NCBI RefSeq assembly: GCF_002150005.2 | Contig: NZ_MSPP01000005.1 | Span: 160,543-224,542 of the forward strand | Direction of reading: 5' to 3' | Length of the DNA stretch: 64,000 bases | From: Marivivens niveibacter | GTDB taxonomy: Bacteria; Pseudomonadota; Alphaproteobacteria; Rhodobacterales; Rhodobacteraceae | Part shown: piece by piece, positions 7,389-16,505 of the stretch | Numbering within the stretch: the first letter of the stretch is position 1 | Layout: the number at the start of each line of letters is the position of its first letter | Translations under genes and position numbers: made by a program | Notes under the pieces: model-generated | Databases searched by the model: none | The model's input: only the letters and a program-made list of their open reading frames with translations | Told to the model about the DNA's origin: nothing

Positions 7389-7451
7389 ACAGCGTAGATG
7401 ATTTGCAAGCAGGTTTAGTCAATACTGTAGACCGCTGGATGCAGAAGCTGA

Positions 7452-8072
7452 CTATTCATTCATGTTGCGTGCAGGGCGGCTTTTGTAGACAGGCAACGTC
7501 CACCCAAACGCGATTGCTGCGCCTCTTAAACCTAATGCGGTACAAAAACCGCAAACAGATGCGATTTCAATCGACACACCTGCCGCATTCAACAAAACGA
7601 GCGTTGTTGCACCCGCTGCAGCGGCTGATACGTAGATGTCTTTGCGCAAAACGATACTGGGTTCTTGGCCCAATAGGTCGCGGATTATACCGCCAGCGGA
7701 TGCAGAAAATACACCTAAAACCACAGCAACAATTCCCGTAGTTTCAAGCCCGATGCATTTGATCGTCCCTGCTGTCGCAGCAAAAGCCATTCCGAATGCA
7801 TCTAGCCATGTGATCGCTGTGAGACGTGATTGAAAAATTGGCGCAATAAAATGCATCGCAGCAGCGGCGCACAGGCTCACGATCAAGGGTGTGGGGGACA
7901 CGGTCCAAAATACGGGCTGATCTAAAATAAGGTCACGAATAGTGCCGCCGCCCACGCCAGCGGCTGCCCCCAACCATAGGAACCCGAGGATATCCATTTC
8001 CTTGCGCGATGCGGTTAAGGCGCCAGTGATCGCAAAAACGACCGTCGCAAACATGTCCAGCGTGTACAGCAT
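7452..8072 (-). CDS. TRIC/UPF0126 family membrane channel protein
   Basis: 206 residues and about seven membrane helices in two similar halves, each carrying the family's glycine-rich kinked helix: GVGGGTIRDLILDQPVFW in the first half and ASAGGIIRDLLGQEPSIVL in the second. Bacterial homologues of trimeric intracellular cation channels have this repeat and conduct K+ or Na+ in vitro; some, such as YicG, have been linked to glycine uptake. It acts in the inner membrane. Gene length is standard. It lies 79 bases downstream of the phytochrome gene on the same strand, but a hairpin at 8109-8127 separates them, so independent transcription is likely. Confidence 0.85.
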   Translation of the reverse strand: MLYTLDMFATVVFAITGALTASRKEMDILGFLWLGAAAGVGGGTIRDLILDQPVFWTVSPTPLIVSLCAAAAMHFIAPIFQSRLTAITWLDAFGMAFAATAGTIKCIGLETTGIVAVVLGVFSASAGGIIRDLLGQEPSIVLRKDIYVSAAAAGATTLVLLNAAGVSIEIASVCGFCTALGLRGAAIAFGWTLPVYKSRPARNMNE

Positions 8073-8108
8073 TATTCGCTCTGTTAATCAGTCAGTGCTG
8101 GCTAGCTT

Positions 8109-8128
8109 AAACGCAAAAGGTGCGTTTT
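8109..8128 (-). terminator. Hairpin, likely terminator of the phytochrome operon
   Basis: AAACGCA, a five-base loop, then TGCGTTT. It lies 24 bases beyond the phytochrome stop codon. The run of T after the stem is short on the minus strand, so termination may be partial. Confidence 0.45.
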
Positions 8129-8151
8129 AGAATGCGTTGGATCCTTATCCG

Positions 8152-10713
8152 CTAATCATTTTGATCGAGCTTTTCCAACGCAGCCTGCAAACTGCTGTCG
8201 GAAATTGGTTTTTGGATGATCTCACAGGGTGGATAGGCTTTTATAAGATCGCCAGAAGCACCGTAGCCAGTCGCCAAAATGAATGGCACATCGCGTTTTG
8301 CCAGTTCGACTGCGATAGGTAAGGACTGTTCTGACCCTAAATTGACGTCAAGCAATGCAAAATCAACATGGTTTTCCGACAACCATTCCATTGCCGCCGA
8401 TACGGTTGCTGCGACTTCGACTTTGGACGCGCCAAAATCCTTGAGCATTTCGGCAAGATCCATTGCGATAATCAATGTATCTTCGACGACTAAGGCAGTG
8501 CCAGAAATGCCAAAGTTCGTCGATGTGCTGACATCCGTGGTTGGCGCTTCAGTTTGCTCGGACTGCACAATCTGCGAAATCGCCGTTGACGGCAGACGAA
8601 AGCGCGCTTCAACGCCCATCATTTTATAGTCGATATCGGCATCCCCACCTAATTCGTGGGGGACCGAATTTTCGATGATCATCGTGCCAAAACCTCGACG
8701 TTTTGGGGGCGTAACTGCGGGACCACCGCGTTCAACCCAATTCAAAACGATCCCGCCGTTCGCATCGGCAGACAGATCGATTTGAACTTGGCCACGGTTT
8801 TCAAACAATGCACCGTATTTTACCGAATTGGTTGCCATTTCATGCAGGACCAATGCCATGGTCGTAAACGCATTCGGCGTTATCATCGCATCTGGGCCAG
8901 TGACCTCGACGCGATCCGTTTGCTGCAATGAATAGGCGTCAAATTCGCATTTGATCAGTTGTTTAAGAGACGTTGGTTCCCATTGTTTTTCGGTCAATTG
9001 ATCGTGGGCGCGCGCAAGCGATTGAATGCGGCCGTCAAGGTTCTGAGTAAATTCTTCGAGCGTACGTGCGGAGCTGCGGGACTGCGCGACCAGACCACCC
9101 ATGAGGTTCAAGATATTTCGGACGCGGTGGTTCAGCTCGGAAATCAAGAGTTGCTGGTTTTCCTGAGCGCGCTTGCGTTCAAGGTTCGCGGCATCAGTGA
9201 TTTTTAAATATACTTCTAACAACGTTACACGCAGCAGTTCTGCCGCGTGTAATTGGGCATCCGTCCAAGGCGCAGATTGTCCTTCAACGGTTTGCTGCCA
9301 GACATCAAAGCTTTGCCTTGGTGTCAAACGCACTCCATTTGGCCCAACTGTCACAGGTTTATTGGGGTCACCAGCCCAATTGACATGCGCGGTCACTGGT
9401 TTACGGAATAACAGCATGTAGTCGCGTGGACGCTTTGAAATCGGGATTGCCAACATCCCCACACTGACTTTTTCATATTCGTGGCCGAATTCATCGAACT
9501 TAAGCAGTTTGTCGGTATGGAAAACCCGCGAATTGATTGTGCGGTTCAGATGACGGGCGATGCGCGACAATTGTTCTTTGCTGGGTGTCGCACCCGCAGT
9601 GTAGATTTCTTCGTCCTCGATCAGAACAAGCCCATCATGATCTATCACACTTTTGATATCTTCGTGGATAGACCGCAGCGCATTCGCCAAAGGCTCGCCT
9701 GCTGCCATGTGGGACATCAACAGGTTTTGGACCTTGCTGCTTTCAACTTCGACGGATTTTCTAGCGGCATCTTCAAAGTTGCTGATTTCGTACGAAAACA
9801 AATGGGCAAATAATTCAATGGCTGTACGACGTTCATAGTCAATGTAGCGGGGACTATCGTGATGACAGGCAAACAAGCCCCACAGTTCGCCATCTTTCAT
9901 GATAGATACTGACATCGACGCCTGCACGCCCATGTTTTTCAGGTATTCAATATGGATAGGCGATACTGACCGCGTGACAGAAAGTGAAAGGTCGATGGGC
10001 ACGCCGGACATAGTTGTTTGGGGTATGATGGGACTGCCTTCGTCTTTTACGTCGGCAATCAACCGCAGCAACGACCGTTTATACAAGGCACGCGCCTGCA
10101 CCGGAATGTCAGAGGCTGGAAAGCGCATTCCGTTGTAACGCTGAGCCTTATCGGATCGAACCTCAGCTAACACTTCGCCCGAATGGTCAGGCTGGAACTG
10201 ATAAACCATAACGCTATCAAACCCGCACAGTTCGGCCATCGCAGTGGCCGCCCTTTGGGTTAGATCATTCAGATTTTTGGGGTGACGTAGCTTTGCAATT
10301 TGGGCAAAAACTTCGGCTGAAACGTCCCGACCAGCCTGCTCTGTTTTGGGTTCAAATTCGATGATCAGGTGCATGCCCGATTGGTGGAACGACACATCAA
10401 ACTTTTGGTTATTGGTGCGCAGCGGGACATCGAACAAACGCACCACACTATCCGGCGATTGAACATGGCGCATGTTTTCACGGATGCGTTCAAACCCGTT
10501 TGTATCCAGCACTCGATTTAACGGCTGGCCCGAAACGTCATCAACGGATACGCCCAGAATAGATGTCAGGTTTTCAGAAGCGTGCTGAATAATCCAATCG
10601 GACGAAACCGCGATCATCGCTCCGTATGATTGGACCCGGCCCAATTGGTGGATCGGTTCGCGGTCGCAGTTGGTTAGATCGACATTCTGCATCGAATTGG
10701 AAAGGTCGGTCAT
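8152..10713 (-). CDS. Bacteriophytochrome HWE-type histidine kinase with C-terminal receiver domain
   Basis: 853 residues from the ATG at 10713, chosen because AGGAC precedes it and the heme oxygenase stop ends one base before; an earlier in-frame ATG (10761) lies inside that gene. Order: PAS with biliverdin-attachment Cys16 (NCDREPIH); GAF with PASDIPVQAR (about 199); PHY with the tongue motif PRQSF (about 465); HWE/HisKA_2 kinase with phospho-acceptor His about 529 (ELNHRVRNIL), N-box HEMATNSVKYG and the W-x-E that names the family (NWVERGG); and a receiver domain with phospho-acceptor Asp about 789 (FALLDVNLG). It is a cytoplasmic red/far-red sensor kinase that should signal through its fused receiver or a separate regulator, none of which is adjacent. 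Confidence 0.92.
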   Translation of the reverse strand: MTDLSNSMQNVDLTNCDREPIHQLGRVQSYGAMIAVSSDWIIQHASENLTSILGVSVDDVSGQPLNRVLDTNGFERIRENMRHVQSPDSVVRLFDVPLRTNNQKFDVSFHQSGMHLIIEFEPKTEQAGRDVSAEVFAQIAKLRHPKNLNDLTQRAATAMAELCGFDSVMVYQFQPDHSGEVLAEVRSDKAQRYNGMRFPASDIPVQARALYKRSLLRLIADVKDEGSPIIPQTTMSGVPIDLSLSVTRSVSPIHIEYLKNMGVQASMSVSIMKDGELWGLFACHHDSPRYIDYERRTAIELFAHLFSYEISNFEDAARKSVEVESSKVQNLLMSHMAAGEPLANALRSIHEDIKSVIDHDGLVLIEDEEIYTAGATPSKEQLSRIARHLNRTINSRVFHTDKLLKFDEFGHEYEKVSVGMLAIPISKRPRDYMLLFRKPVTAHVNWAGDPNKPVTVGPNGVRLTPRQSFDVWQQTVEGQSAPWTDAQLHAAELLRVTLLEVYLKITDAANLERKRAQENQQLLISELNHRVRNILNLMGGLVAQSRSSARTLEEFTQNLDGRIQSLARAHDQLTEKQWEPTSLKQLIKCEFDAYSLQQTDRVEVTGPDAMITPNAFTTMALVLHEMATNSVKYGALFENRGQVQIDLSADANGGIVLNWVERGGPAVTPPKRRGFGTMIIENSVPHELGGDADIDYKMMGVEARFRLPSTAISQIVQSEQTEAPTTDVSTSTNFGISGTALVVEDTLIIAMDLAEMLKDFGASKVEVAATVSAAMEWLSENHVDFALLDVNLGSEQSLPIAVELAKRDVPFILATGYGASGDLIKAYPPCEIIQKPISDSSLQAALEKLDQND

Positions 10714-10714
10714 T

Positions 10715-11248
10715 TCAGTCCTGTTGGGATTGTGCGGCGGTTTCAAATATTCGGAAACCACGTCTTACATCTTTTATTATAGTTCGAGCGCGCGCTGTGG
10801 TGGGATCAATCTGGTCCAAGATCGCACAATGTTCACGCCATAGATTGGTATCGGAGACCGTCTGGAAATATGACGGGACGGTTTTCCGTTCTGCCGATGC
10901 AAATAGCTTACGGCGGATGACTTCGGTGCCTAACCGTGACCCCAATACCAAATAATCACAGGCTACTGGATCAATGGGGCCTGGTGTTACGACAGCATAG
11001 GATCGGCGGCCCATCTGCTGTAAATCATGGTCAAGTCGGTCGATCAAATCGGGAACCAACTCTGCACACAATGCTTGTTCGGGTTTCTGATCGCGAAACA
11101 GCGCAGACAACCCCGCACGCTGAGCCGCCAAATACCAGCCAAGGTTTGAATCAGGGTCGTTTAGGAACGGATCAAACAGTGCTTCGGTCGCATCGTGTTC
11201 CGGCCTTGTAAGCGCACGTAATTGATGCCTGAAATCCAAAACAGGCAT
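10715..11248 (-). CDS. bphO: Biliverdin-forming heme oxygenase
   Basis: 177 residues from the ATG at 11248, which has a strong ribosome binding site (AGGAAAGG) and starts at MPVLDFRHQLRALT; the frame is open to an ATG at 11332, but that one lacks a site. The proximal heme ligand is expected to be the His in RALTRPEHDATEALF. The family opens heme to biliverdin, CO and iron with reducing equivalents. Next to a phytochrome gene it supplies the chromophore, and it ends one base before the phytochrome start, so the pair is co-translated. The later helix carrying YLVLGSRLGTEVI corresponds to the distal helix with its glycine-rich kink. Confidence 0.88.
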   Translation of the reverse strand: MPVLDFRHQLRALTRPEHDATEALFDPFLNDPDSNLGWYLAAQRAGLSALFRDQKPEQALCAELVPDLIDRLDHDLQQMGRRSYAVVTPGPIDPVACDYLVLGSRLGTEVIRRKLFASAERKTVPSYFQTVSDTNLWREHCAILDQIDPTTARARTIIKDVRRGFRIFETAAQSQQD

Positions 11249-11464
11249 CGCCTTTCCTGCGCGGCCGTCAAAATGCATTAGATCGTTCACAATCGTTCCC
11301 CACGCAACATTGCGCCGGTCAAGATACACCATCGCTAAATGCTACAATGCTTATGATTGTAAATTGTTCGCCAAATATTCAAGAAAAATCCTGACCTATT
11401 TGCTAAATCACACCTTTGCACAATTTCTGATGGTGTTTGTGGGCGGGCATTTTTTCGGAACGGT

Positions 11465-13372
11465 CTAGTTTCGCGATCTTTTAACGAAATCCGCTGCACC
11501 GATAGTCCCCACGGGTGTTTCGGACGCGTGGCTATTATGATTGAACCAAAATGTCTCTGTCGCGGTTTCCCGGCGTCTGACACCTATGGGCAATTCAACG
11601 GTTGTGATGCCCGAAATTTCACAGACCTGTTCAACCATCGCCATCATACCGTCGTCGTCTAACCACGCCGCGCAATACAGTTGTCCGTTCTGACCGACCA
11701 GTACCGGCTGATTGGCTGACGTCTCCATCATAATTGGCTCAGAGGTATTCAACTCCTCGAAATAACGAATGACGTGACCTTTGCCATTCAACGCGATTGG
11801 CATATCAGGGCGGAGCGTTTCCAGACGTGACACAACGATATCCAGACCATCAATTGCCGGTGGCAAAGGGTTCGGAATGTTGAAATGCGCGTCACGTGCC
11901 GCTGTGCGGGGACCGTAAACAGCCGTACCGTCGGCGGCCGACAGCGCCTGTTTCAGGTCATCATTCAGGTGCATGATACCAGGTGCAAAAATTGCCGAAT
12001 ACCCCGTAAGATCCGTGCAGCTCGGCGGAACAATATCGACGCTTTGGCCCAGTTTGCGCAGCGCGCGGTAGGTGTCAAAAACCAGTTGGAAATAGCTAAG
12101 CCCCTGCCCCTGCGGCTGAACGGCCCACGACCATTCAGCCTCGTAATCGAACACCAGCGCGATGGGTGCCTGTGCAGGGGCGACATCGGGCGCGGATTGC
12201 AGTTCGTCGCGGACTTGGCGCGCTTCAACAATTGCTTCGGCGTCCTGGCTATCGGGGCGCAGCATGCCAGCGTGCAGCTGTTCTTGGGCAAATGGGGCCT
12301 GACGCCAACGGAAATAACAGACCGCTTCGGCGCCGTGGGCGAATGCCTCCCACGTCCAAAAACGCACCATGCCGGGTAACGGCGACGGGTTATAGGGGGC
12401 CCAATTCACGGGGCCGGGTTGTTGTTCCATGATCCACCAGCGGCCTTTGCCGACGGCGCGGTAAATGTCGTGGTGAAACGCCTGAAAATCAGGGTCGCCC
12501 TGATGTGCAAAGGCGCGTTTGTGTTCGTCGGACGCCTCAACACGGTCTTCAAGAAAGCCCAGCGGATAGCTGTCCCAACTTGCAATTTCTAGATCATCAC
12601 CGACTTTATAATGGTCGAAATCCGTAACCCGGCCCATGTAGTTATGTGCGATCGGTCGGTCGCTTTGCGCACGGATCGTGTCGACCTGCATTTTGTTGTA
12701 GGCCACAACCTGATCGGACGAAAACCGTTTGAACGCATGTACATGCGCGGGGTTGGGTTCGGTCACGGTCAGGTTTGGCAGTTCGATCTGGGAAAAATTA
12801 TTATATTCCATCGACCAAAACACGTTGCCCCACGCACGGTTCAGCGCGTCAATGTCCCCGCCAAATTCCGCAGACAGCCACGCCTGAAACGCCGTTTTAG
12901 CGGACGCTGAATAACTATAGATCGTATCATGACAGCCGTATTCATTGTCTGTCTGCCACGCCGCGACATGCGGGTTTTGACCGTAACGTTCCGCAAAGGC
13001 GCGCACGATCCGTTCGCTTTCTGCGAAATAGCCTGCATGGCTGAAACAATAATGACGACGCGATCCGAAACCGCGCGGTTTGCCATCAATGTCCACCGCG
13101 AACATGTCGGGGTGTTTGTCAGCAACCCATTTCGGCGGAGTCGCGGTGGGTGTCCCCAAAACGACCTTTAGCCCAGCATTTCCCAGAACCTCGATCGACC
13201 GATCCAACCAATCCCAGTTGAATTCGCCCTCTTTCGGTTCGATCCGAGACCAGCAGAATTCGCCGATGCGGACCCACGTCAGGCCAGCTTCGACCATGCG
13301 TTCGGCGTCTTGGGGCCATAGGGCTTCGGGCCAGTGTTCGGGATAGTAACAAGTGCCAAGAGTGCGTTTCAT
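11465..13372 (-). CDS. GH42 beta-galactosidase
   Basis: 635 residues from ATG 13372 (MKRTLGTCYYPEHW, the usual GH42 beginning); an upstream ATG at 13456 lies within the previous gene. The TIM barrel carries acid/base Glu144 in WQTDNEYG and nucleophile Glu316 in WWIMEQQPGPVNW. A trimerisation domain follows (from about residue 400, PIALVFDYEAEWSW) and a small beta domain ends the protein. No signal peptide, so it hydrolyses imported beta-galactosides in the cytoplasm. It is the last gene of the galactoside operon, seven bases after the lactonase gene. Its presence together with GH36 lets the operon release galactose from both anomers. Confidence 0.92.
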   Translation of the reverse strand: MKRTLGTCYYPEHWPEALWPQDAERMVEAGLTWVRIGEFCWSRIEPKEGEFNWDWLDRSIEVLGNAGLKVVLGTPTATPPKWVADKHPDMFAVDIDGKPRGFGSRRHYCFSHAGYFAESERIVRAFAERYGQNPHVAAWQTDNEYGCHDTIYSYSASAKTAFQAWLSAEFGGDIDALNRAWGNVFWSMEYNNFSQIELPNLTVTEPNPAHVHAFKRFSSDQVVAYNKMQVDTIRAQSDRPIAHNYMGRVTDFDHYKVGDDLEIASWDSYPLGFLEDRVEASDEHKRAFAHQGDPDFQAFHHDIYRAVGKGRWWIMEQQPGPVNWAPYNPSPLPGMVRFWTWEAFAHGAEAVCYFRWRQAPFAQEQLHAGMLRPDSQDAEAIVEARQVRDELQSAPDVAPAQAPIALVFDYEAEWSWAVQPQGQGLSYFQLVFDTYRALRKLGQSVDIVPPSCTDLTGYSAIFAPGIMHLNDDLKQALSAADGTAVYGPRTAARDAHFNIPNPLPPAIDGLDIVVSRLETLRPDMPIALNGKGHVIRYFEELNTSEPIMMETSANQPVLVGQNGQLYCAAWLDDDGMMAMVEQVCEISGITTVELPIGVRRRETATETFWFNHNSHASETPVGTIGAADFVKRSRN

Positions 13373-13379
13373 ACCAGCC

Positions 13380-14219
13380 TCAAAGAATGATTTGATGTTC
13401 GGTCTGGCCTTTGCCGACCGACGAAATGACATAGGTTTTGCCCGCGTTCGGATCATCGATCCCTTCGGCGGCGGTCGTGACGTATAGGTCGGTCAAATCC
13501 GCGCCGCCAAAAGCAGGACAGGACGTTTGCGGCGTGGGTACATCAACCGTTTTGATCAACGCGCCGTCCGCGCCATAGCAGGCAACGCGGCCCGCGCCCC
13601 ATTGGGCGTTCCAAAGTTTGCCATCGGCATCCACAACGGAACCATCCGCGCCGAAATCCGCGCCCGACACGTCCACAAATGGGACCGCATCGCCGACTGG
13701 CCAGCCGTCCGCGTCCAGCGGCTGCGCCATGATCACGCCGACGACCGTGTCAGTGAAATAGGCGGTTTTGCCATCAGGCGCGAAACAGATCGAGTTCGTG
13801 ATCGTGATGTCCGAAAACAGTATGCGCAGTTCGCCGCGATAAAACCGATAGATCGATCCAGCGCCTTTTTCCGCGTTGAAACCCATGGTACCGATCCAAA
13901 ACCCGCCTTGGGGATCCGCGCGGCCGTCGTTGGAACGAGTGACGGGGTTGTCCGCCTCTAACGGGGTGATCAATTTGCGCGCGGCAGTTTCCAGATTGAA
14001 CCGCCATAGGCCCGTCTGGCTGGCCATCAAAATGGTGTCGTGATCGATCCAGCCCGCCGCCGACACGCATTCATCGAACTGCCAATGCTGTTCGTCGCCC
14101 TCAACCACGGTGCGCAGTGATTTGCCCAAAATGTCGAACCAGAAAAACTGGTTTCGTTTCGGGTGCCAAAACGCGCCTTCGCCCAAAGTGCATTTGGTTT
14201 CGCTATGAACCCGTATCAT
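13380..14219 (-). CDS. SMP-30/gluconolactonase family sugar lactonase
   Basis: 279 residues forming a predicted six-bladed propeller. Metal ligands typical of the family are visible: Glu in LGEGAFW, Asn-Asp in RSNDGRADPQGGFWIG, and a later Asn/Asp pair (ITNSICFAPDGKTAYFTDT). Members hydrolyse aldonolactones. In this operon the likely substrate is D-galactono-lactone, made by the sugar dehydrogenase and passed to the dehydratase as galactonate. The start codon overlaps the aldolase stop (ATGA). Related L-arabinolactonases look similar, so an arabinose role cannot be excluded from sequence. Confidence 0.85.
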   Translation of the reverse strand: MIRVHSETKCTLGEGAFWHPKRNQFFWFDILGKSLRTVVEGDEQHWQFDECVSAAGWIDHDTILMASQTGLWRFNLETAARKLITPLEADNPVTRSNDGRADPQGGFWIGTMGFNAEKGAGSIYRFYRGELRILFSDITITNSICFAPDGKTAYFTDTVVGVIMAQPLDADGWPVGDAVPFVDVSGADFGADGSVVDADGKLWNAQWGAGRVACYGADGALIKTVDVPTPQTSCPAFGGADLTDLYVTTAAEGIDDPNAGKTYVISSVGKGQTEHQIIL

Positions 14220-14824
14220 CCGAATACCCGATCAAAAGCTGTCACGGCGGATTGCGCGGCGGTTTCAATCTGATCAATCGACCAATCAGGTTTGAACAAG
14301 TTCGACCCAAGGCCAAAGCCTGTAACCCCTGCCTTGTACCAATTCGCGAAATCATCAGGCCCGACCCCGCCCACGGCATAGGTGGCGACGTCCGCTGGCA
14401 ACACCGCCTTTAGCGCCGATAATCCGTCAGGGCCCAATTTGAACGCAGGGAAAAATTTCAGGCCTGTTGCGCCCAATTGGATCGCGGCAAAACACTCTGT
14501 CGCCGTGAACACGCCTGGATAGGACGCCATGCCTTTGGCCGCTGTATGCGCGATGACGTCTTGGTCGCAATTCGGGGATACAACCATTGCCGCGCCAATG
14601 TCTGACAAGCGGTCCACCTCCGCGATGGTTAGAACGGTCCCTGCCCCAATTTGTGCTGCGTCGCCCGCGTGGTTCACCATTTTTTCAATGGTCACAAACG
14701 GATCGGGGGAGTTCAACGGCACCTCGATTTTCGTGATGCCTGCGTTAATTAAAACATCGGTAACGGCGATCGCGTTCTCCGAACGCAAACCGCGTAGGAT
14801 CGCGATGATTTCGCGTTGGTTCAT
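14216..14824 (-). CDS. dgoA: 2-dehydro-3-deoxy-6-phosphogalactonate aldolase
   Basis: 202 residues, the usual size of KDPG/KDPGal class I aldolases. Motifs: IAILRGLRSENA at the N-terminus, KIEVPLNSPDPFVTIEKM (the NSP form is characteristic of the galactonate enzyme), GAGTVLTIAEV, and the Schiff-base lysine in TGLKFFPAFKLGP. The enzyme cleaves KDPGal to pyruvate and glyceraldehyde 3-phosphate in the cytoplasm. It overlaps both neighbours by ATGA junctions, directly after the kinase that makes its substrate. Confidence 0.92.
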   Translation of the reverse strand: MNQREIIAILRGLRSENAIAVTDVLINAGITKIEVPLNSPDPFVTIEKMVNHAGDAAQIGAGTVLTIAEVDRLSDIGAAMVVSPNCDQDVIAHTAAKGMASYPGVFTATECFAAIQLGATGLKFFPAFKLGPDGLSALKAVLPADVATYAVGGVGPDDFANWYKAGVTGFGLGSNLFKPDWSIDQIETAAQSAVTAFDRVFG

Positions 14825-15741
14825 ATCGTGTCCTTTAGCAATTCATAACCAGCGATCAGACCATCCAAGGTGCATGCTTCCCCGTCGTGAATGTCCGCCG
14901 AAATATCGATTGTAGCCAATGCCTGCGCGTATAGAGCGGACAGTTTCGACGCGCCCGCAATGACCACGGGCGACGAGTTTAAATCATTGCGCATCGCGGC
15001 GATCTCTGCGCCGATCAAATAACCAGACAGCAGGCCGTTAGAAACGTCGCCCATGCGGTCCAGCACCAGATCTCCAGCCCGAATGCCGAACAGAGAGGCG
15101 GCGACCATTTCTGGAGCCGCGACCGACGTTCTGACGCCTTGAACAAAACCCGCTTCATCACAGGCTGCCCCATCAACGGAATGGCGCAACACCGACTGTT
15201 TGCTAAGCAGCGCATAGATTTCGCCGGTCATGAACGTATTGAATTTAGTCAGTTTCCCGTCTGAAACCATCGCCCATTTGGTGTGCGTACCAGGCAGACA
15301 AATACAGCCCGAAAAATCGGGGTACGCCCGTAGAACGCCCGCGATCTGCGTTTCTTCACCGCGCATCACATCTGGGGGCGTCACTTGTTTGATCCCCGAC
15401 AAAATGAAGGCGCAAATGCGCGGGTCGGTGGTTGGAACGGTGACAACGTTTTGCGTGTTCAGCGGCGATACGGGAACGGCAGCGTATGGTGCCTCCACCC
15501 AGCCCTGACGTGATCCGACCATACCGCAACACACGACTGGCAAAACGCGGGTGTCGGATAGTACAGGGGCCAATGCGGCAATCAAGGCTGGCTCAAACGC
15601 GTCACGCGACAAGGTACCCATGCCTTGTTCGGTTGAAACCTGATCCAGAACAGCATTGGTTTCATCCATGAACCAAACGCGCAGATTGGTGGTGCCCCAA
15701 TCCACAGCGACCCAAGAGGTATGTTCGCGTAGATCCGTCAT
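14821..15741 (-). CDS. dgoK: 2-dehydro-3-deoxygalactonokinase
   Basis: 306 residues. The N-terminal phosphate-binding loop VAVDWGTTNLRVW and the middle segments CGMVGSRQGWVEAPY, MRGEETQ and CLPGTHTKWA are those of DgoK. The enzyme phosphorylates 2-keto-3-deoxygalactonate at C6 with ATP, the fourth step of the De Ley-Doudoroff pathway. Its start overlaps the SDR stop and its stop overlaps the aldolase start, both by ATGA. Confidence 0.92.
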   Translation of the reverse strand: MTDLREHTSWVAVDWGTTNLRVWFMDETNAVLDQVSTEQGMGTLSRDAFEPALIAALAPVLSDTRVLPVVCCGMVGSRQGWVEAPYAAVPVSPLNTQNVVTVPTTDPRICAFILSGIKQVTPPDVMRGEETQIAGVLRAYPDFSGCICLPGTHTKWAMVSDGKLTKFNTFMTGEIYALLSKQSVLRHSVDGAACDEAGFVQGVRTSVAAPEMVAASLFGIRAGDLVLDRMGDVSNGLLSGYLIGAEIAAMRNDLNSSPVVIAGASKLSALYAQALATIDISADIHDGEACTLDGLIAGYELLKDTI

Positions 15742-16505
15742 CCCGTCACCACTACACCGCCATCCACAACCAGCGACTGGCCCGTGATCATACGGCTGGC
15801 GCTAGATGCCAAAAACAGCGTTGCTGCGACGATGTCTTCGGGTTTGAGGTGCTCCTTAAGGCACTGGCGTTCCAGATGATCTGCCAAAGCTTCGGGTGTG
15901 GCCCACATTTCCAATTGTTTGTCCGTCAGAACCCACCCAGGGGCGAGCGCGTTCACACGGATCGCATCAGGGCCAAATTCGCGGGCCAAGCTGCGGGTCA
16001 TGCCGTTGATCCCCGAATTGGCCGAGGTATACGCAGGATAGCCCGTGTTTCCCATCATATAGCTGATCGACGTGAAGTTGATGATCGACCCGCCGCCGCG
16101 CGATTGCATCATCGGAACGACCGACTGACAGGCAAAGAAATAGGCCTTTAGGTTGATCGATTGCGACCAATCCCAGAATTCTTCGGTAACCTCTAAAGTG
16201 GAATGACGCTGATCATTGGCTGCGTTGTTTACTAGCACATCAATCGGACCCAACTGGTCCTGCACATCCTGCATCGATTGTTTCAACGCGGGAATGTCGG
16301 TGATGTCGCATTGGATAAACAGGGGGCGGTTGCCCGTTTCCTGTTCCATCTGGTCAACAAATTCATCCGCTGGCGAACGGCCAACGCAGCCGACTTTGGC
16401 ACCCTGCTCCAAAAACCCTTTGGTCAGCGCCGCCCCGATGCCTGATGCACCGCCTGTGATGTATACGGTTTTGCCCTGTAGGTCGTGGAAATTTGCGTCG
16501 ATCAT
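15738..16505 (-). CDS. SDR-family sugar dehydrogenase lacking the catalytic lysine
   Basis: 255 residues with a classical short-chain dehydrogenase fold: cofactor loop T17-GGASGIG, NNAA at 93-96, Ser146 in NFTSIS and Tyr159. The lysine expected four residues after the tyrosine is Asn163 (YTSAN, codon AAT), so the usual Y-x-x-x-K pair is broken. By context it should oxidise D-galactose to galactonolactone with NAD(P)+; relatives include xylose- and galactose-dehydrogenases. Whether it is active is open. The start overlaps the dehydratase stop as TGATG. Confidence 0.8.
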   Translation of the reverse strand: MIDANFHDLQGKTVYITGGASGIGAALTKGFLEQGAKVGCVGRSPADEFVDQMEQETGNRPLFIQCDITDIPALKQSMQDVQDQLGPIDVLVNNAANDQRHSTLEVTEEFWDWSQSINLKAYFFACQSVVPMMQSRGGGSIINFTSISYMMGNTGYPAYTSANSGINGMTRSLAREFGPDAIRVNALAPGWVLTDKQLEMWATPEALADHLERQCLKEHLKPEDIVAATLFLASSASRMITGQSLVVDGGVVVTG

